A DNA stretch of 64,000 nucleotides, taken from assembly GCA_963989245.1 (NCBI GenBank), contig OZ022342.1, forward strand, positions 52,854,582 through 52,918,581, read 5' to 3'. The position numbers were made by a program, and so were the translations under genes. Below are positions 40,161 through 51,947 of the stretch, piece after piece (the stretch's first letter is position 1; the number at the start of each line of letters is the position of its first letter). This DNA is from Nansenia antarctica. Its lineage: Eukaryota; Chordata; Actinopteri; Argentiniformes; Microstomatidae. Below the pieces are notes generated by a model. It did not search any database. It was not told the origin of the DNA and worked only from the letters and a program-made list of their open reading frames with translations.

Positions 40161-41347
40161 CACCCTAAGAGAGAGGAAGACTGTTCATCTCTATCATTTC
40201 TTCTAAAATCAGCTAAAAACAAGTCCCCGAAATAGACAAATATGCTCAAGAAATGACCTGATTGGTTAAAGAGTGGCACAACACCCCACTCCCATGAGGA
40301 AACATTTCCTTGGCCTTAAACTGATGACTGTGTGGTCTATTGAGATCAGACGAATCAATGAACATTATATCATGAACGTACAGTCAACACTTAAGCCAAA
40401 ATTCTATGTAAAGGATTAGCGGCAAACATCTTGTAGCATCTCTGACATGCAAGTTTGTGAGAGACCATCCATACACATGAACAGTAGAGATGGATAGCTG
40501 TGTCTCAGTGACCGTGTGAGAGAGCATTCACACATTAGTAGAGAAAAAAAATAAGAGCAAGGCCCTATGGTCTTTTACAGTGGCTACCGAGTAAGACAGA
40601 GCAAAGCCTTACACAGTGGCAGAGCGAGAAAGAATGAGCGTTCACACACATGTAGCAGGGGAAAGAGAGGGGCCTTACATAAGAGTAATAAGAGAGAGAG
40701 AGAAGACACATTGGGAAAGAGAGCAAGAGGAGGGAGGGAGGGAGTGAGACGCCTTACAGAGGCTGGTTAGAGGTGCGTGCGAGGGTTCCCTGGGGGCCAC
40801 TGGTGGGGTGAAAGATGGAGGGAGTGAGAGCGAGAGAGAGAAGGAGAGAGCGTGGGTCTCGCTGCCTCTCTTCCTCCCCTCGCACCCGGGTCACAGAGCC
40901 CCTGAGGCGCTGCAGACTGCAGCCATGCAGAAACACCCGCGCTGGTTTCCAAGGTTACTCCCACCACAAGCCTGCCCGCAAAGGCTAATTCACAGCACAT
41001 GCGCCCGTCTTGGCCGCGTCTTGCCCCCCCCTGCCCCCACACACCCCCCGACCCCCCATCCACCCCCTCCTCACCCCCTCTCCCACCACCACTGCTGAAG
41101 GTGGGTTTTTCCAAGTCGTTTAACCACAGCCCCTGGATGCTGTTGCTAAATTAGTTTTTGCTTACAACACAAGTGTTAAGGTAACCCTCCTTTTTCAGTC
41201 ATTTAGAATGAGAAAGGGGGAGGGAGGGAGGGTGTCGACAAAAAAAGCAACCCGACAATTGCTTCCGTTACGTGCAGTCTGAGGAAAAGTTGGATCACAG
41301 CTCTTTCCCTAGGACAAGGTCAGGAGAGGCCACTGCAGGGCTGGTGT
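40158..41347. other. Intergenic, low complexity
   Basis: Purine-rich AGAG tract at 40680-40860 and C-rich tract at 41025-41095. No gene. Confidence 0.6.
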
Positions 41348-41349
41348 GT

Positions 41350-41393
<44 letters not shown>
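41348..41393. repeat. (CA)n microsatellite
   Basis: Pure CA array of about 46 bp. Confidence 0.95.
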
Positions 41394-41395
<2 letters not shown>

Positions 41396-42266
41396 AAACA
41401 TGCTGTTACACTGATTCCAGAGCCTCTTATCTACAACCCGTACCGCTGGTTTGCAAATCGAACGCCGACTCATGTTTCGATGTTGTGCACTCGGCAAGGC
41501 GTACACAAGGAGTTCAAATGCAGCAACTACTGGAATGTGAGGGGATCCCCTATATTTACACCCTGTAGCCACTAGGTGTCAGTCTCAGGCTTTAGCTGGA
41601 CTGAGCGACTTAGGCTACTGTAACGTTCAGGGGTGAACTGGGAACACTTTGACAGATCACCCAACTTCAGGTAACCTCTTGCATCTGCTGAGCTGGGGAG
41701 GGGAAAAGGCCCCATGTTTTCCCGCCTTCCTCTTCTTCCTCTCTTGCCTCTCAGACATAGTGAGAACACGTCAGGACTGGAAGCAGAGCCGGATTTATTG
41801 AACAGGTAAACCCTGCCAAGGCCCCCAGGCCCAGCCAATCATAATTGTTTTGACTCTACTTTCTCAGGTCCCTGTGCAGCCATGTGTGTGTGTGTGTGTG
41901 TACGTTTATTTTATATGCCATATACATCGAGACAGGAGTGCAACACGATCTGCAGGACGAGGGAAGCCGGAGAGAAGGGGTTTGGCACTCTCTCACCGTG
42001 TTACTCGTACTTATGTCAAATGTGAGACGACTCCTTTTCCTCCTGAAGGGGTTTTTGCGGTTCCAGGTGCAGCTGAAATTCACCCCCAGAGCGCCCAGAA
42101 GTGAAAGCCCATGGGTTGTGATGAATGAGATGAAGTTGTGATTATTATTACACTCCCAGTACCAATGCGTGTGTCATATATAAGCAGGCCACACACACAT
42201 GGGTCCGATCTGGAGACTCACTTGGGCGCACTGCCATTAACCGTACTTCTGCTTCTGCTTGTACCA

Positions 42267-42412
42267 GTAGAGGCTGCGGGAGATCGAAGAATCGGAGGAC
42301 GGGGCTCATTGTAATGGATGGAATGGAATGACGTTTGATACCATTCCTCCTTCCATTCCATGCATTACAATGAGCCCAGGGCCTCCGATGTCTACCTCCA
42401 CCAGCCTCTCCT
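42267..42412. repeat. Palindromic MITE copy 3 (most complete)
   Basis: TAGAGGCTGCGGGAGATCGA, GGGGCTCATTGTAATGGATG, then its inverse CATTACAATGAGCCC..CTCCGATGTCTACCTCCACC and CAGCCTCTCCTG. About 145 bp, nearly full palindrome. Confidence 0.85.
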
Positions 42413-42771
42413 GTACGAGGCCCCGCAACTAGCCCCCCCCTAAAGGGAAAAGAAGTGGGTCCGGTTGTTGCTTCCTAGCAAGCACAGTTCACCTTACCTG
42501 CACCTTCAAAAGAAGGGACACACCCCTCAGGCCCTAACCACAAGTCCTTGTTGAATGTCATGTCTGTTACATAAGCACAAAGTCCCACCTTTGGCATCTC
42601 GGTACCTGCGTGGCGTCGCTACAGGGGCCATGTGACAGTGACAGGGAGGTGTCACCTCCACCTGTACCTGCACCAGCCATCTGTCCAGCTCTGTCTGCTG
42701 TCACCTCACAGAGCCGGGGGACGGGACGGGGGGACGGACTAGTGTCAGACAGGGATGTCTCTCAGGACTGT

Positions 42772-42790
42772 CTTTCTCTCTCTCTCGCTT

Positions 42791-42862
<72 letters not shown>

Positions 42863-42902
42863 CCTGAGGATGAAGGTGTACCCCTCCCCCCCCCCCCCCC
42901 CC
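42772..42902. repeat. (CT)n microsatellite followed by C17
   Basis: CT array with TTT interruptions (42772-42862), then an uninterrupted C tract at 42886-42902. Confidence 0.95.
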
Positions 42903-43151
42903 AGCTATCTCTCTCTCCATGAGGAAGATGCCAGTATTCTCTCCTCTGTCCTCTCCTCTGTGCTCCATATAGAGAGGAGGCTCGTCCCCCTGTCCCTGAC
43001 CCACGCTGTAGTTCCTCCTCACAGACGGTGACTTTATCCACAGTGACACAAACCTACAGAACTGCCATGCCGCATCCAACCCACCGCTGTCAGGTGTCTC
43101 CCCCGGTAACACTCCATCTAGCCCCTGACCTCACAGGCCCCCATTGTGCCT

Positions 43152-43192
43152 GAGGTAGAAATCGGAGGACCGGGCTCATTGTAGTGCATGCA
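43152..43192. repeat. Palindromic MITE copy 4 (fragment)
   Basis: AGGTAGAAATCGGAGGACCG and GGGCTCATTGTAGTGCATG, half of the palindrome. Confidence 0.6.
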
Positions 43193-43196
43193 TGCA

Positions 43197-43232
43197 CACA
43201 CACGCTTGCATACACACACACACACACACATG

Positions 43233-43269
<37 letters not shown>
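43197..43269. repeat. (CA)n compound microsatellite
   Basis: CA array with an embedded GCGCGC step. Confidence 0.95.
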
Positions 43270-43273
<4 letters not shown>

Positions 43274-43473
43274 CTGTCCTGAATTCAACTTAGTCGTAGT
43301 TGTGAGGCTTTTCCCAAAGTTCCAGTTGGTAAAAAGGGTAGACAGCGTATCAGGGTATCATATCCTTCCTCAGGATGAAGGCATCCAGCATCCAGGTGTG
43401 TCCGACATCCAGGTATCTATATACAATATGTAGCATGTTCCATACAATAGATACAGTGCACAGCGGTTAGCGA

Positions 43474-43974
43474 TTAGCCATCGGAGCTAGCAGAGACAAA
43501 GCACATAGTTCCATTAAGCTTCAGTGATGAAATGCTTACAGTAGCTACAGTAAGTTGCACAGGTGTTAATATTTCATCACCGGCAAGCATCAAATGCCCA
43601 ATGCCTTCATCAACTTTTAATTTGAAAGTTACCTGATATCCTTGCCTACTCCCTAAAATGTCACTAGGATTTTTGTTGCATACCGAGGAGAAATCTTTCT
43701 GATTTTGTATGGGATTTAGACACTGTTGAGATTTGAGTGTCCGTCTCTTCAAATCAAGGGCAAATGTGGAGGAGGTGACTATCTCAGCATTACTGGGGCT
43801 ATGATACAGATTATCCCCAATATCCCAGATGGATAATTGCCGTCGCAATAAACCCCCTAACGATATGCATCCACCAATAGACCCGGTGACATTAGTCAAG
43901 TCAATCTTACCGTGATGTGAGAATAAAAATGCGTAGGTGACAAAAAGAAAAATGAAATATGTCCCCAAAGCCAC
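43474..43974 (-). CDS. Unidentified 166-codon frame with signal-like N-terminus
   Basis: Not recognised. The frame starts MALGTYFIFLFVTYAFLFSH, a hydrophobic run that could be a signal peptide or membrane anchor. Four Cys follow (in GGC, QQC, VCN and MCF contexts), with two N-glycosylation sequons (NVT at 28-30, NGT at 154-156) and no low complexity. It is uninterrupted over 500 bp in AT-balanced DNA. It lies between two repeat-rich zones, with no neighbouring exon, splice structure or polyA signal identified. Options: a single-exon orphan gene, one exon of a larger minus-strand gene, a gene from a mobile element, or chance. Confidence 0.3.
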   Translation of the reverse strand: MALGTYFIFLFVTYAFLFSHHGKIDLTNVTGSIGGCISLGGLLRRQLSIWDIGDNLYHSPSNAEIVTSSTFALDLKRRTLKSQQCLNPIQNQKDFSSVCNKNPSDILGSRQGYQVTFKLKVDEGIGHLMLAGDEILTPVQLTVATVSISSLKLNGTMCFVSASSDG

Positions 43975-45182
43975 TAAGAGCGAGTGCTCTGGCTATGCCC
44001 CCATGTGTTCTGTCATGAGTGAGTATGTTGTGAGAAGAGCAGAAGGTGGTTAAGAAATGCCTTTCACCTCTTTAACAGCCCAGCTCTTGGCACTCCTCCA
44101 GCTTTTGTCATCCTAAGGGCCCTTCTGGACCCAAGGTAATGCAAGTACATTTTTAATGATTTAGCAATGAGTGGCTTTTTATACTATTCCATCATCTCAT
44201 TTCGCTGATTTGTAACTACTGCCTCCCTGGAATTAATCTTTAGGGAGCATAATTCACTCTCGGCTCTAGGGACCCTCAAAATACAAACTGGGCAATTTGT
44301 ATTGGCAAGGCTACAGGATAACTGCCCTCTTATCTGGCTGTTCTGATAAAACAATCTGATGTATCATTTACATTTTCTAAACACTATCACCGGGAAAACG
44401 CAAAATTAATTTGGACACATTTCGCTAAATTTGCCCATGTGTGCATGGGGCTGTGGTCCTAATTAGATAGAAATCCACTTTGGTAATTGCAACATTGTGG
44501 CTATTCACTGCACTGTCGGCCAAGATCACGACTTGAAATCTGTGTACACTGACGGAAAAAAAAAACGTTGCATACGTTTCCCATTGACATCAATATACAA
44601 TTTGCAGGAAATCTCAAGTTACACAGACCACACGTTTTAAAGCGTTTCGCCCTTGGAGTGTTTTGGAGTTGTATAAGATGGAGTTGAGAGTTGGAGTTGT
44701 TAGATAAGTACTTGCTTTGGGTCAGAAGTACAATGGCAAAGTCAGTGTAAGGTTATGTAAGTATGAATGTCTGGAAATGTGGGTGTTAATGCAATCAGGA
44801 TGTGTGGCTGTTGATACAGCAACATATGGACATGGTTAGCAGTGAGACAGCCAGATCAGCCGTTAGGCCCCTGTGATACAGACCAAACACACCAGGACCT
44901 CAGGGCACTACAGGTGCATCGCGGTGACGTCAGCGCCCATCACCGCCTTGACAATGTCAAGCAAATACTTAAAACAAGAGGGGAGTCCGGGAGGGGAGTC
45001 CGGAGGGAAGTTAGCAATCTGGAAGAGCAGAAAGCATAACATTCTCTGGACCGAGTCCAGGGACGCTAGGGGTATACTGATGGGACTGGTGGTGATGAGG
45101 CTATGGTTGGAGTTTAGTTATTACAACCTGGTCAACAATTTGAAGGGATTTCATGCTGTGTGAGGAGCTAGGGGCGTCCTTT
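43975..45182. other. Intergenic; 44040-44530 possible conserved non-coding element
   Basis: 44040-44530 is repeat-free and rich in homeodomain-like TAATTA/ATTAAT words (GGAATTAATCTTTAGGGAGC, AAAATTAATTTGGACACATT, CCTAATTAGATAGAAATCCA). No gene seen. Confidence 0.4.
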
Positions 45183-45184
45183 GT

Positions 45185-45197
45185 TCTGCTCTCTCTC

Positions 45198-45255
<58 letters not shown>
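45185..45255. repeat. (CT)n microsatellite
   Basis: Pure CT array of about 70 bp. Confidence 0.95.
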
Positions 45256-45259
<4 letters not shown>

Positions 45260-45587
45260 CTCCCTCTCCCTCTGTCTTTTGTTTTGTTGCGAGCTCGTAT
45301 TTGGTTGGCTGATGAGATGAAAAGATGTTGCGATCGATCAGGCAGGAGGTGTATTGATCAGGCTGATCCCCTAGCGTGACCCTTGACCTCTGATTGACAG
45401 GGCCGAGGATGGGGGGTTTAGGGACAGTCTGTGGCAAAGACCTCCGAGGGAAACGGGACAAAGACCCTGCCGTTGTGTTTGACCCACAAACAGGAGGCGC
45501 TCCCCTCACAGTCCTCGCTTATACCTCCGTATCACACCCGGTTCCAATTTTCAAATGGGAAATCACCTTTCTGCATGGCACACACCA

Positions 45588-45620
45588 CCCCCCCCCCCCC
45601 CACACACACACACACACACG
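45588..45620. repeat. C14 followed by (CA)n
   Basis: C homopolymer running into a CA array. Confidence 0.95.
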
Positions 45621-46233
45621 GTGTAGATATGTGCTTTGTTTACCTCCCCCAACGCAGTGAGGAATGTGTATTGTTGTGTCAGTTCAAAGGTAAACTGTCA
45701 CAACATGAAGGAAAGGAGATGTAATGTTTGTTATTTCCATGGTTTATTTTATGGTGGATGCCAGGCGGTAGAGTATCATCACTGTTCCACTCTGGTGGTC
45801 CAGAGTATTAGTTTATCATGTCCCTCTGATCACTGAACAGCACAGAACCTGTCTTATTCAGACAAGCATAATGCTCCCAAACACACCAATACACTGGAGA
45901 GTCTCTCCTCTCTCCCTCTCCTCTCTCTCTCCTCTCTTCTCTCTCTCTCCTCCCTTCCTCTCCTCTAACTGTCCTCTCTCTCTCTCTCTCCTACCTTTCT
46001 CTCCCATCTCTCCCGTCTTCCTCTCCACTCACTCTCCTATCTTTCTCTCTCTCTCTCTCTCTCTCCTCTTTTTCTCTCCTCATATTCATCGCTGGTCTAT
46101 GAGTCTCTGAATCAGTCGGAGTCACTTTATGGTGTATATGAGCCTATCTCTCTGCATGCAAGTGCATGTACGCCCCTCTCACCTACTATCTCTGTCTCCT
46201 CAACCTCACGCTTCCCTTGTCTCCCCTGTCTCG

Positions 46234-46309
46234 TAGTGGGAGCTGGTTGGTCCGTTCCATCCACTACAATGAGCCTGTCCTCCAATGTCTCCCTCCATCA
46301 GCCTCGCCC
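46234..46309. repeat. Palindromic MITE copy 5 (partial)
   Basis: AGTGGGAGCTGGTTGGTCCG, then CCACTACAATGAGCCTGTCC, TCCAATGTCTCCCTCCATCA and GCCTC. Central part deleted. Confidence 0.7.
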
Positions 46310-47088
46310 CGGTCCTGTCTATCTCTTCTATCATCCCTTCTCTCTCTTTGAGGGGCTGCATGTTGCATACGAGTGTCTCTCTCTTGTGCACAGTGCACCA
46401 CTCCTCAAACCCATCCCCATCCTACTTGTAATCATTGCACAATTGTAACAGACCACAGACCTTGCCATCTGTGTTATGCAGTACACTCCCCCCCCCCCCC
46501 CCTCTCTCTCTCAGTTTGGGTATTTCCATTATTTCTGCTTACAGATAAAACACAGCACCACAGCAGTCTTTCTGTAGAGAGGCTTGTTCAAACACAGCCG
46601 CACAGAGCCACACACACGCCGCTCGCTCTGCACACACACGCCGCTAGCTCTGGCGCCGCTTGCGAATCGGATGCTTTGTTACCAGTTGGCACACAATTTA
46701 TCTTTTTATTGTTCATATGAAAGTAAATATGTCTTGCCCGTCAAAGAGAAGAAAAAAAGTAAAAAAACTGATATTGCGCAATAACTCTCACTCGGTTGAA
46801 TTAAAGGGAACACTTGCATAGGTGTTGGTGTTTGAGATGTACACACAATGGATACTTTAGAGGAGCGTGTTGACGGACAGGTTCCTGCGGTCGACTTGTC
46901 CTACTTTTGACAGCATCTGATTTACGTACTTGCATTCTTGCATCTGCTGGTAGACTGAGCACACAGATACGCACTCATTCATAAAGGCATCTGCACACAC
47001 AGACATGCTCGCAGATGCTAACAGATGTTAACGCACACTCCTCTCTGTTCCTGTCACACACAGGCACACACACACGTGTACGAATAGG

Positions 47089-47122
<34 letters not shown>

Positions 47123-50100
47123 TACACACACTGCAGGCCGCACATTGACCCAACACAGGGTCCAGCAAACCTCCATGACATCCTTTATGTTATTCACATT
47201 AACAATCACTTTGCACATAGAGTACACATCAACAATCAACAAGTAATGACAAGACAGTGTTTGTTTCAAATATCCCAAATATCTGTTACATTAGTTTGAG
47301 TGCACGTTCTTGCTTGTATTTTGTAACAAGTCACCTATTTACTTTTACCAATAATGTCTTTGCTTGTTTCATGTTTCACCTTCTGTGTCCTGGTATGACC
47401 GGTTTGACAGGCATTAAGAACAAAATGGAGGTGTGTTGGGCCGTACCACCTTGTGCAAAGGGGGAAATGGATTCCTTTTCTCGACAATGAAGCTGTTTAT
47501 CTTGACTGTCAACATATTTATGATATTGGATGCAAATGGCGTGCAGTATTGTGACTAATATAGAAAGGGTTGACTGTATGTTTATGAATGTTTAGCCCCC
47601 CTCCATCCATTATGTGTGGAACAGGCCGACCATATATACAGTATATACCCACTTCACACCCTTAACAGGAGTTATGTTCCTCTTTATGTTTTCAATGATG
47701 TTCTGCACTTAGATCTGTTTACTGTTAGACTGAGAACAGTTATTTTCTGATACAGTTTGTTTGTTGTTATTTTTCGAAACTTAGTTACACCTACCTTGTT
47801 TCGGGAATAAAACCTTAATTATTAGCACCCTACTTTCATGTCTTACTGTGGCCAGTGTGTTATACACACACATGCACGCACGCACGCACACACACATACA
47901 CACACACACTCTCAACCGTCTGCGTCACATATATTATATTATAACACCTAATAAAAACCATCATTTTTATTTCACTCCAACTGCTCAGTTTTCGGATGAG
48001 ATGCAAAACAAAAAAAGCTCAGTGAAGACCATGTGTCCAGCCTTTCGCCCTGTGTGGGTGTGTGTTTTGGAGTGGGAGAAACACTTTGCACTGAGAAGCG
48101 GACGACAATATAACACTTTCTCCTCCACTGTGACCCCAATTAGATCCCATTGTGGTTTCTCAAACCGCGTCTTTTATCTAGAGTGTCTGGGGTTTTTCAG
48201 TTTTACTGCCTGAGGCAGTGTTACAGTGGTGCCCTGTGGTGGCTGTTGTCTAACCTGATTTATACAACAGCTTTTCCTAACACATCTGCACCCACAGTAC
48301 AGTAGAACAACTCATTTCATAGCAATAGCGTCATAGTGGGTGCAGCGTTTCATCTCGCTGTCATTGAATTGTTTTTGGGGTGTTTCTCCTATGAAGATGG
48401 CTTGGGTCTCGAGCCAGAATGCATCAGCTGCATTCTCTGAAAAAAAAAGAAGAAGAAATTGTGATCGTGATCGTGAAATGACTTCTTTATTGTATTTTTG
48501 CAGATAGTCGCAGCCTTATGTTCCTCAAGGAACGAAGAGGATTAAGTAAGTAAGTACATTTTTCGTATTTGTATGTGAACAGAACACCTGCAACTCCCCA
48601 AAGATGAATGCACCATGTGACGTTTGGTCTTCCAAAGGGTGGACAGTAGGAGCTACATTAGGATCCATTTGAGGGTGCCACACACACATATGCACAGTGA
48701 AAAATCTGGAGTGTTGTTTGATTATTAAAGCCTCTGAATAGCGCTGCATACTTTGTCCTGTTTGTCGATCTTACGAAGTCGAAGTTCAAGGAGTGGCTGT
48801 TGGTTTGACCTTTCTCACTCTGCAGCTCACCAAACAGATAACGGCGGCTCTTGGGGTCTGAATCACACACGACTCTGCAAATGCCACTCAGACACTCCTA
48901 ACATTTCCTGAACTCTAAAACTAATGTAAGCTAGCCATAGGAGAAGAAAACCCCATAATGTCATTGGGTGTCATTTTTTCAAAGGACCTATTCATCTTAT
49001 TTTTTTTTACTACAGAACGTAGACAAAATGTCGTTTTCACATATGAAACATAAGTGTACCTTTAAGAAATGCAACTTCACCATGTCTAAGCTCTAAACCA
49101 TAAAAAGGAGAAGAATGCACATCGTTGGAGTTTTTTCGCGAAGCAGTGATGTACAACGTGACCAGGGTGATATGGGACCATGTCACGTTGACATTATTTT
49201 TGCACGTCCAGTAACTTAAACCATTGGTCTCTGCACATGGGCTCCAGTTTGAAGCAGAAATGGGACGCTCCATTGAAAGCATACCCCTACACTCTAGCAC
49301 GTAGGCCTCTTACTTCATGTGTTTTAGTGAGAGACTTTCCCTAACCCTCAAGCTAAGACGTTTGTGATACTTGATGTTTTCAATAAAACCAAGTAATTTT
49401 TCTTCCAATGGACCATATCCTGTACACCCTTACATTTTCCCACATTTTTCCATCCTTCCTCACCCAAAGATGGATCAGAATATCCCCAAACGAAAAATTC
49501 CAGAAACCTTCCAAGAAACTGCTCTCCTTCTCCCTCTCTTTTCTTGGAAAATAATCAGCTTTCAGCCATCACTTGCGAGTGGAGGCCCGCTCCAAATTGT
49601 CCTCAGTCTCCGGGGCTCGATGCCTCAACCTGGTTAATGCTGCCACAGAAACCACTCCACTTTGGTGCTTTTATGGACAAGCGTCACTGCCTAATGAGGC
49701 CTCTAACCACCTCCATATGGTGTAGGCCCTAGTGACTAGAGGAGACGGAGGGGAGAAGGGTAAGGGTAGGGGACAGGGGTAGGGGAAGGGGTACGGGGAA
49801 GGAGCAGGAGGCAAGCCCTAGCGATTACATGAGACGGAGAGAAGGGGGGTAGTCAGCGATCATACAGTAACCACAAGAGATCCTATAGAGCCTGTAGCCC
49901 ACAAAACCTGTAACCCACAAAACCAGCCCGGCCTCACAGACCCAACACAGTAGTCTGCTTCCCATACATAGAGCCCACACAGTAGCATTGGTGAAATGTG
50001 GAATGTGATGACGAGAACCATACAATCAGACATTCTGAACTCTGGATTCCATGACGAGAACACTCTGGTTCTGTGGGTTCTGATTCCGAGGTGGTGCAGT

Positions 50101-50874
50101 CACTGTATGTGGCCTGGGTTGTTAGTGTATGTTGATGAATGCTACCAGTTTGATGATGACCATGGTTTTGGTTCTTGGTCTTTGAAGACTGAAGATTTGA
50201 GATGATTCTGTCCTCAGGGTATTATTATTGTTATTATTATCCGAAAGCTTCGTAGCACTAAAACACATTTTTCAACCGGCATGAAACGGATGCCTGTGAT
50301 TGCGCCGACTGGTTTTTACGCCATTAAAATAGAGCCATATAAGTCCATAGGCCATGGCTGAAAGATGATCTTCATAGGACAAAGCTTTCTGGAATCTCAT
50401 CCCTGTTCTTTATGTTATGGCAACTTAATCCTTGAATCAATATGGCTTCCATATGCAATGATACCTGTACCATACAGACCGCATAGCTTAAAATACACAG
50501 TCTACACGCTGTCCTGTTGCAGTCATGCTTATGTTTAAACCAAAATGTCTGTTGTAGGGCCTTCCAGAAGTGAAACACAAGAGTCTGCTTCCCTTGTGTG
50601 CTGCGGTTTGACATTCAAAATATGTAGAGTTTATTCTTGTATATCCTGTGCTTGTTATCTATCCAGACCCGAATCAAACGTGGCTCATGCATCACAAACA
50701 GCAGAAAACAACCATAGAGACCCAACCAAGGAACTCTACTGTGACACTGTCACCAGTGTGAAGCCACAGACAGAATGATAACGTTTTGGGACATTTTGGG
50801 TGTGGACTTGGAGGTGAGCTTTGGGACGTTGGAAACCACAAAGGCCAACCGACTGCTGGTGAGATCCATTCTCT
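46310..50874. other. Intergenic, no gene
   Basis: C15 at 46488-46502, CA arrays at about 47090-47117 and 47865-47908, and a retroposon-like tail TAAGTAAGTAAGTA at about 48543-48556 after TCAAGGAACGAAGAGGATTA. No supported coding frame. Confidence 0.5.
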
Positions 50875-51174
50875 TTAACCCTTTGATGCACAACATGGGT
50901 CAAAAGTGACTTGACTGAGTTTATTTGCTATTTCTTAATTAATTTCATCATTCCAGGAATTCCTCAGTTAACATGTTTTTGATTACCACAAATTATTCTT
51001 TTTATTTTTCCTTTCTTACTTCATGAACAAACATAGTTTTTGTATTTCAACATCCATTTTAAGCACATGGGTAAAAACTGATCCATATGTATTCACCATT
51101 GAATTTGATAGGAATTTTTGATATTTGTATGTTTGCAATTAATCAAAATATTGAAAATACCACTGCAGACTTGG

Positions 51175-51885
51175 TGCTGGAGCTGAAGAGTATCCGATTG
51201 AAAAGAGACCTACCGCCAGCTTAATGATGATTTCCAAAGGAACAGATGTCACAGACAGGGCATTGGATTTGAACTGGATATCTAAAGATGAACATGACTT
51301 CCTTAACTGTGAACATCCTGTGACTCCTGTGTTCTACATGTTACCTAAGATCCATACAAGTATTGTAGAACCCAAAGGCAGACCTGTTGTAGCCAGTAAT
51401 TACTACTTTTGGAACCCCTGTCTAATTTTGTTGATCATTTCATATTTTCTTAGACTTTCATCATATATCAAGGACTCATTAATAACATTTCTGAAATTAA
51501 AGATCTACTTGAAGATATAATGTTGGTTACGTATCCCATGAAAGAGGACTAGATGCTCTCTGCTTTTACCTCCAAGATCGCACTGACCTCCCTCTCAGTG
51601 AATTCATCTATGAATTAGCCTCTCTAGTCCTTAAACTCAATCACTTTTCATTTATAGGGGATTTCTGTATTTCTGTTCTACTTTTGCTCCAGATTACACC
51701 AATCTCTATGGGTTTTTCAACCTTGACAGGAATTATTTTTGTCCAAAAATCCTCAAATGGTACAGGTACTTGGATGAACTGTTGGAACTTGTGTTATTCC
51801 TTAATGGTGTTTACCCTGATTTAAAATTATCTCTTGAGTATGACCTGCAACAAGTATATTTTCTATGTGGATTGAGTTAAATAAT
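51175..51885 (+). pseudogene. Penelope-like element reverse transcriptase fragment
   Basis: Across frames the DNA reads DFLNCEHPVTPVFYMLPKIH, EPKGRPVVASN, SSYIKDS, then SHERGLDALCFYLQDRTDLP, FIYELASLVLKLNHFSF, ITPISMGFF and ILKWYRYLDELLELVLFLNG. The order (T/V)P-x-FY-x-LPKIHK, GRP(I/V)VA, PSYIKDT, IPHERG, GTSMGS, (K)RY(I/L)D(D/E) is that of Penelope-like RTs. The catalytic YxDD is YLDE here and frames are broken. The GIY-YIG endonuclease is not visible. No clear target duplication was found. Confidence 0.8.
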
Positions 51886-51947
51886 GGTAGCCTCATTACC
51901 ACAGTGCACAAGAAAAAAACGGACTGTAACACTTTTATTCTAGCTAG

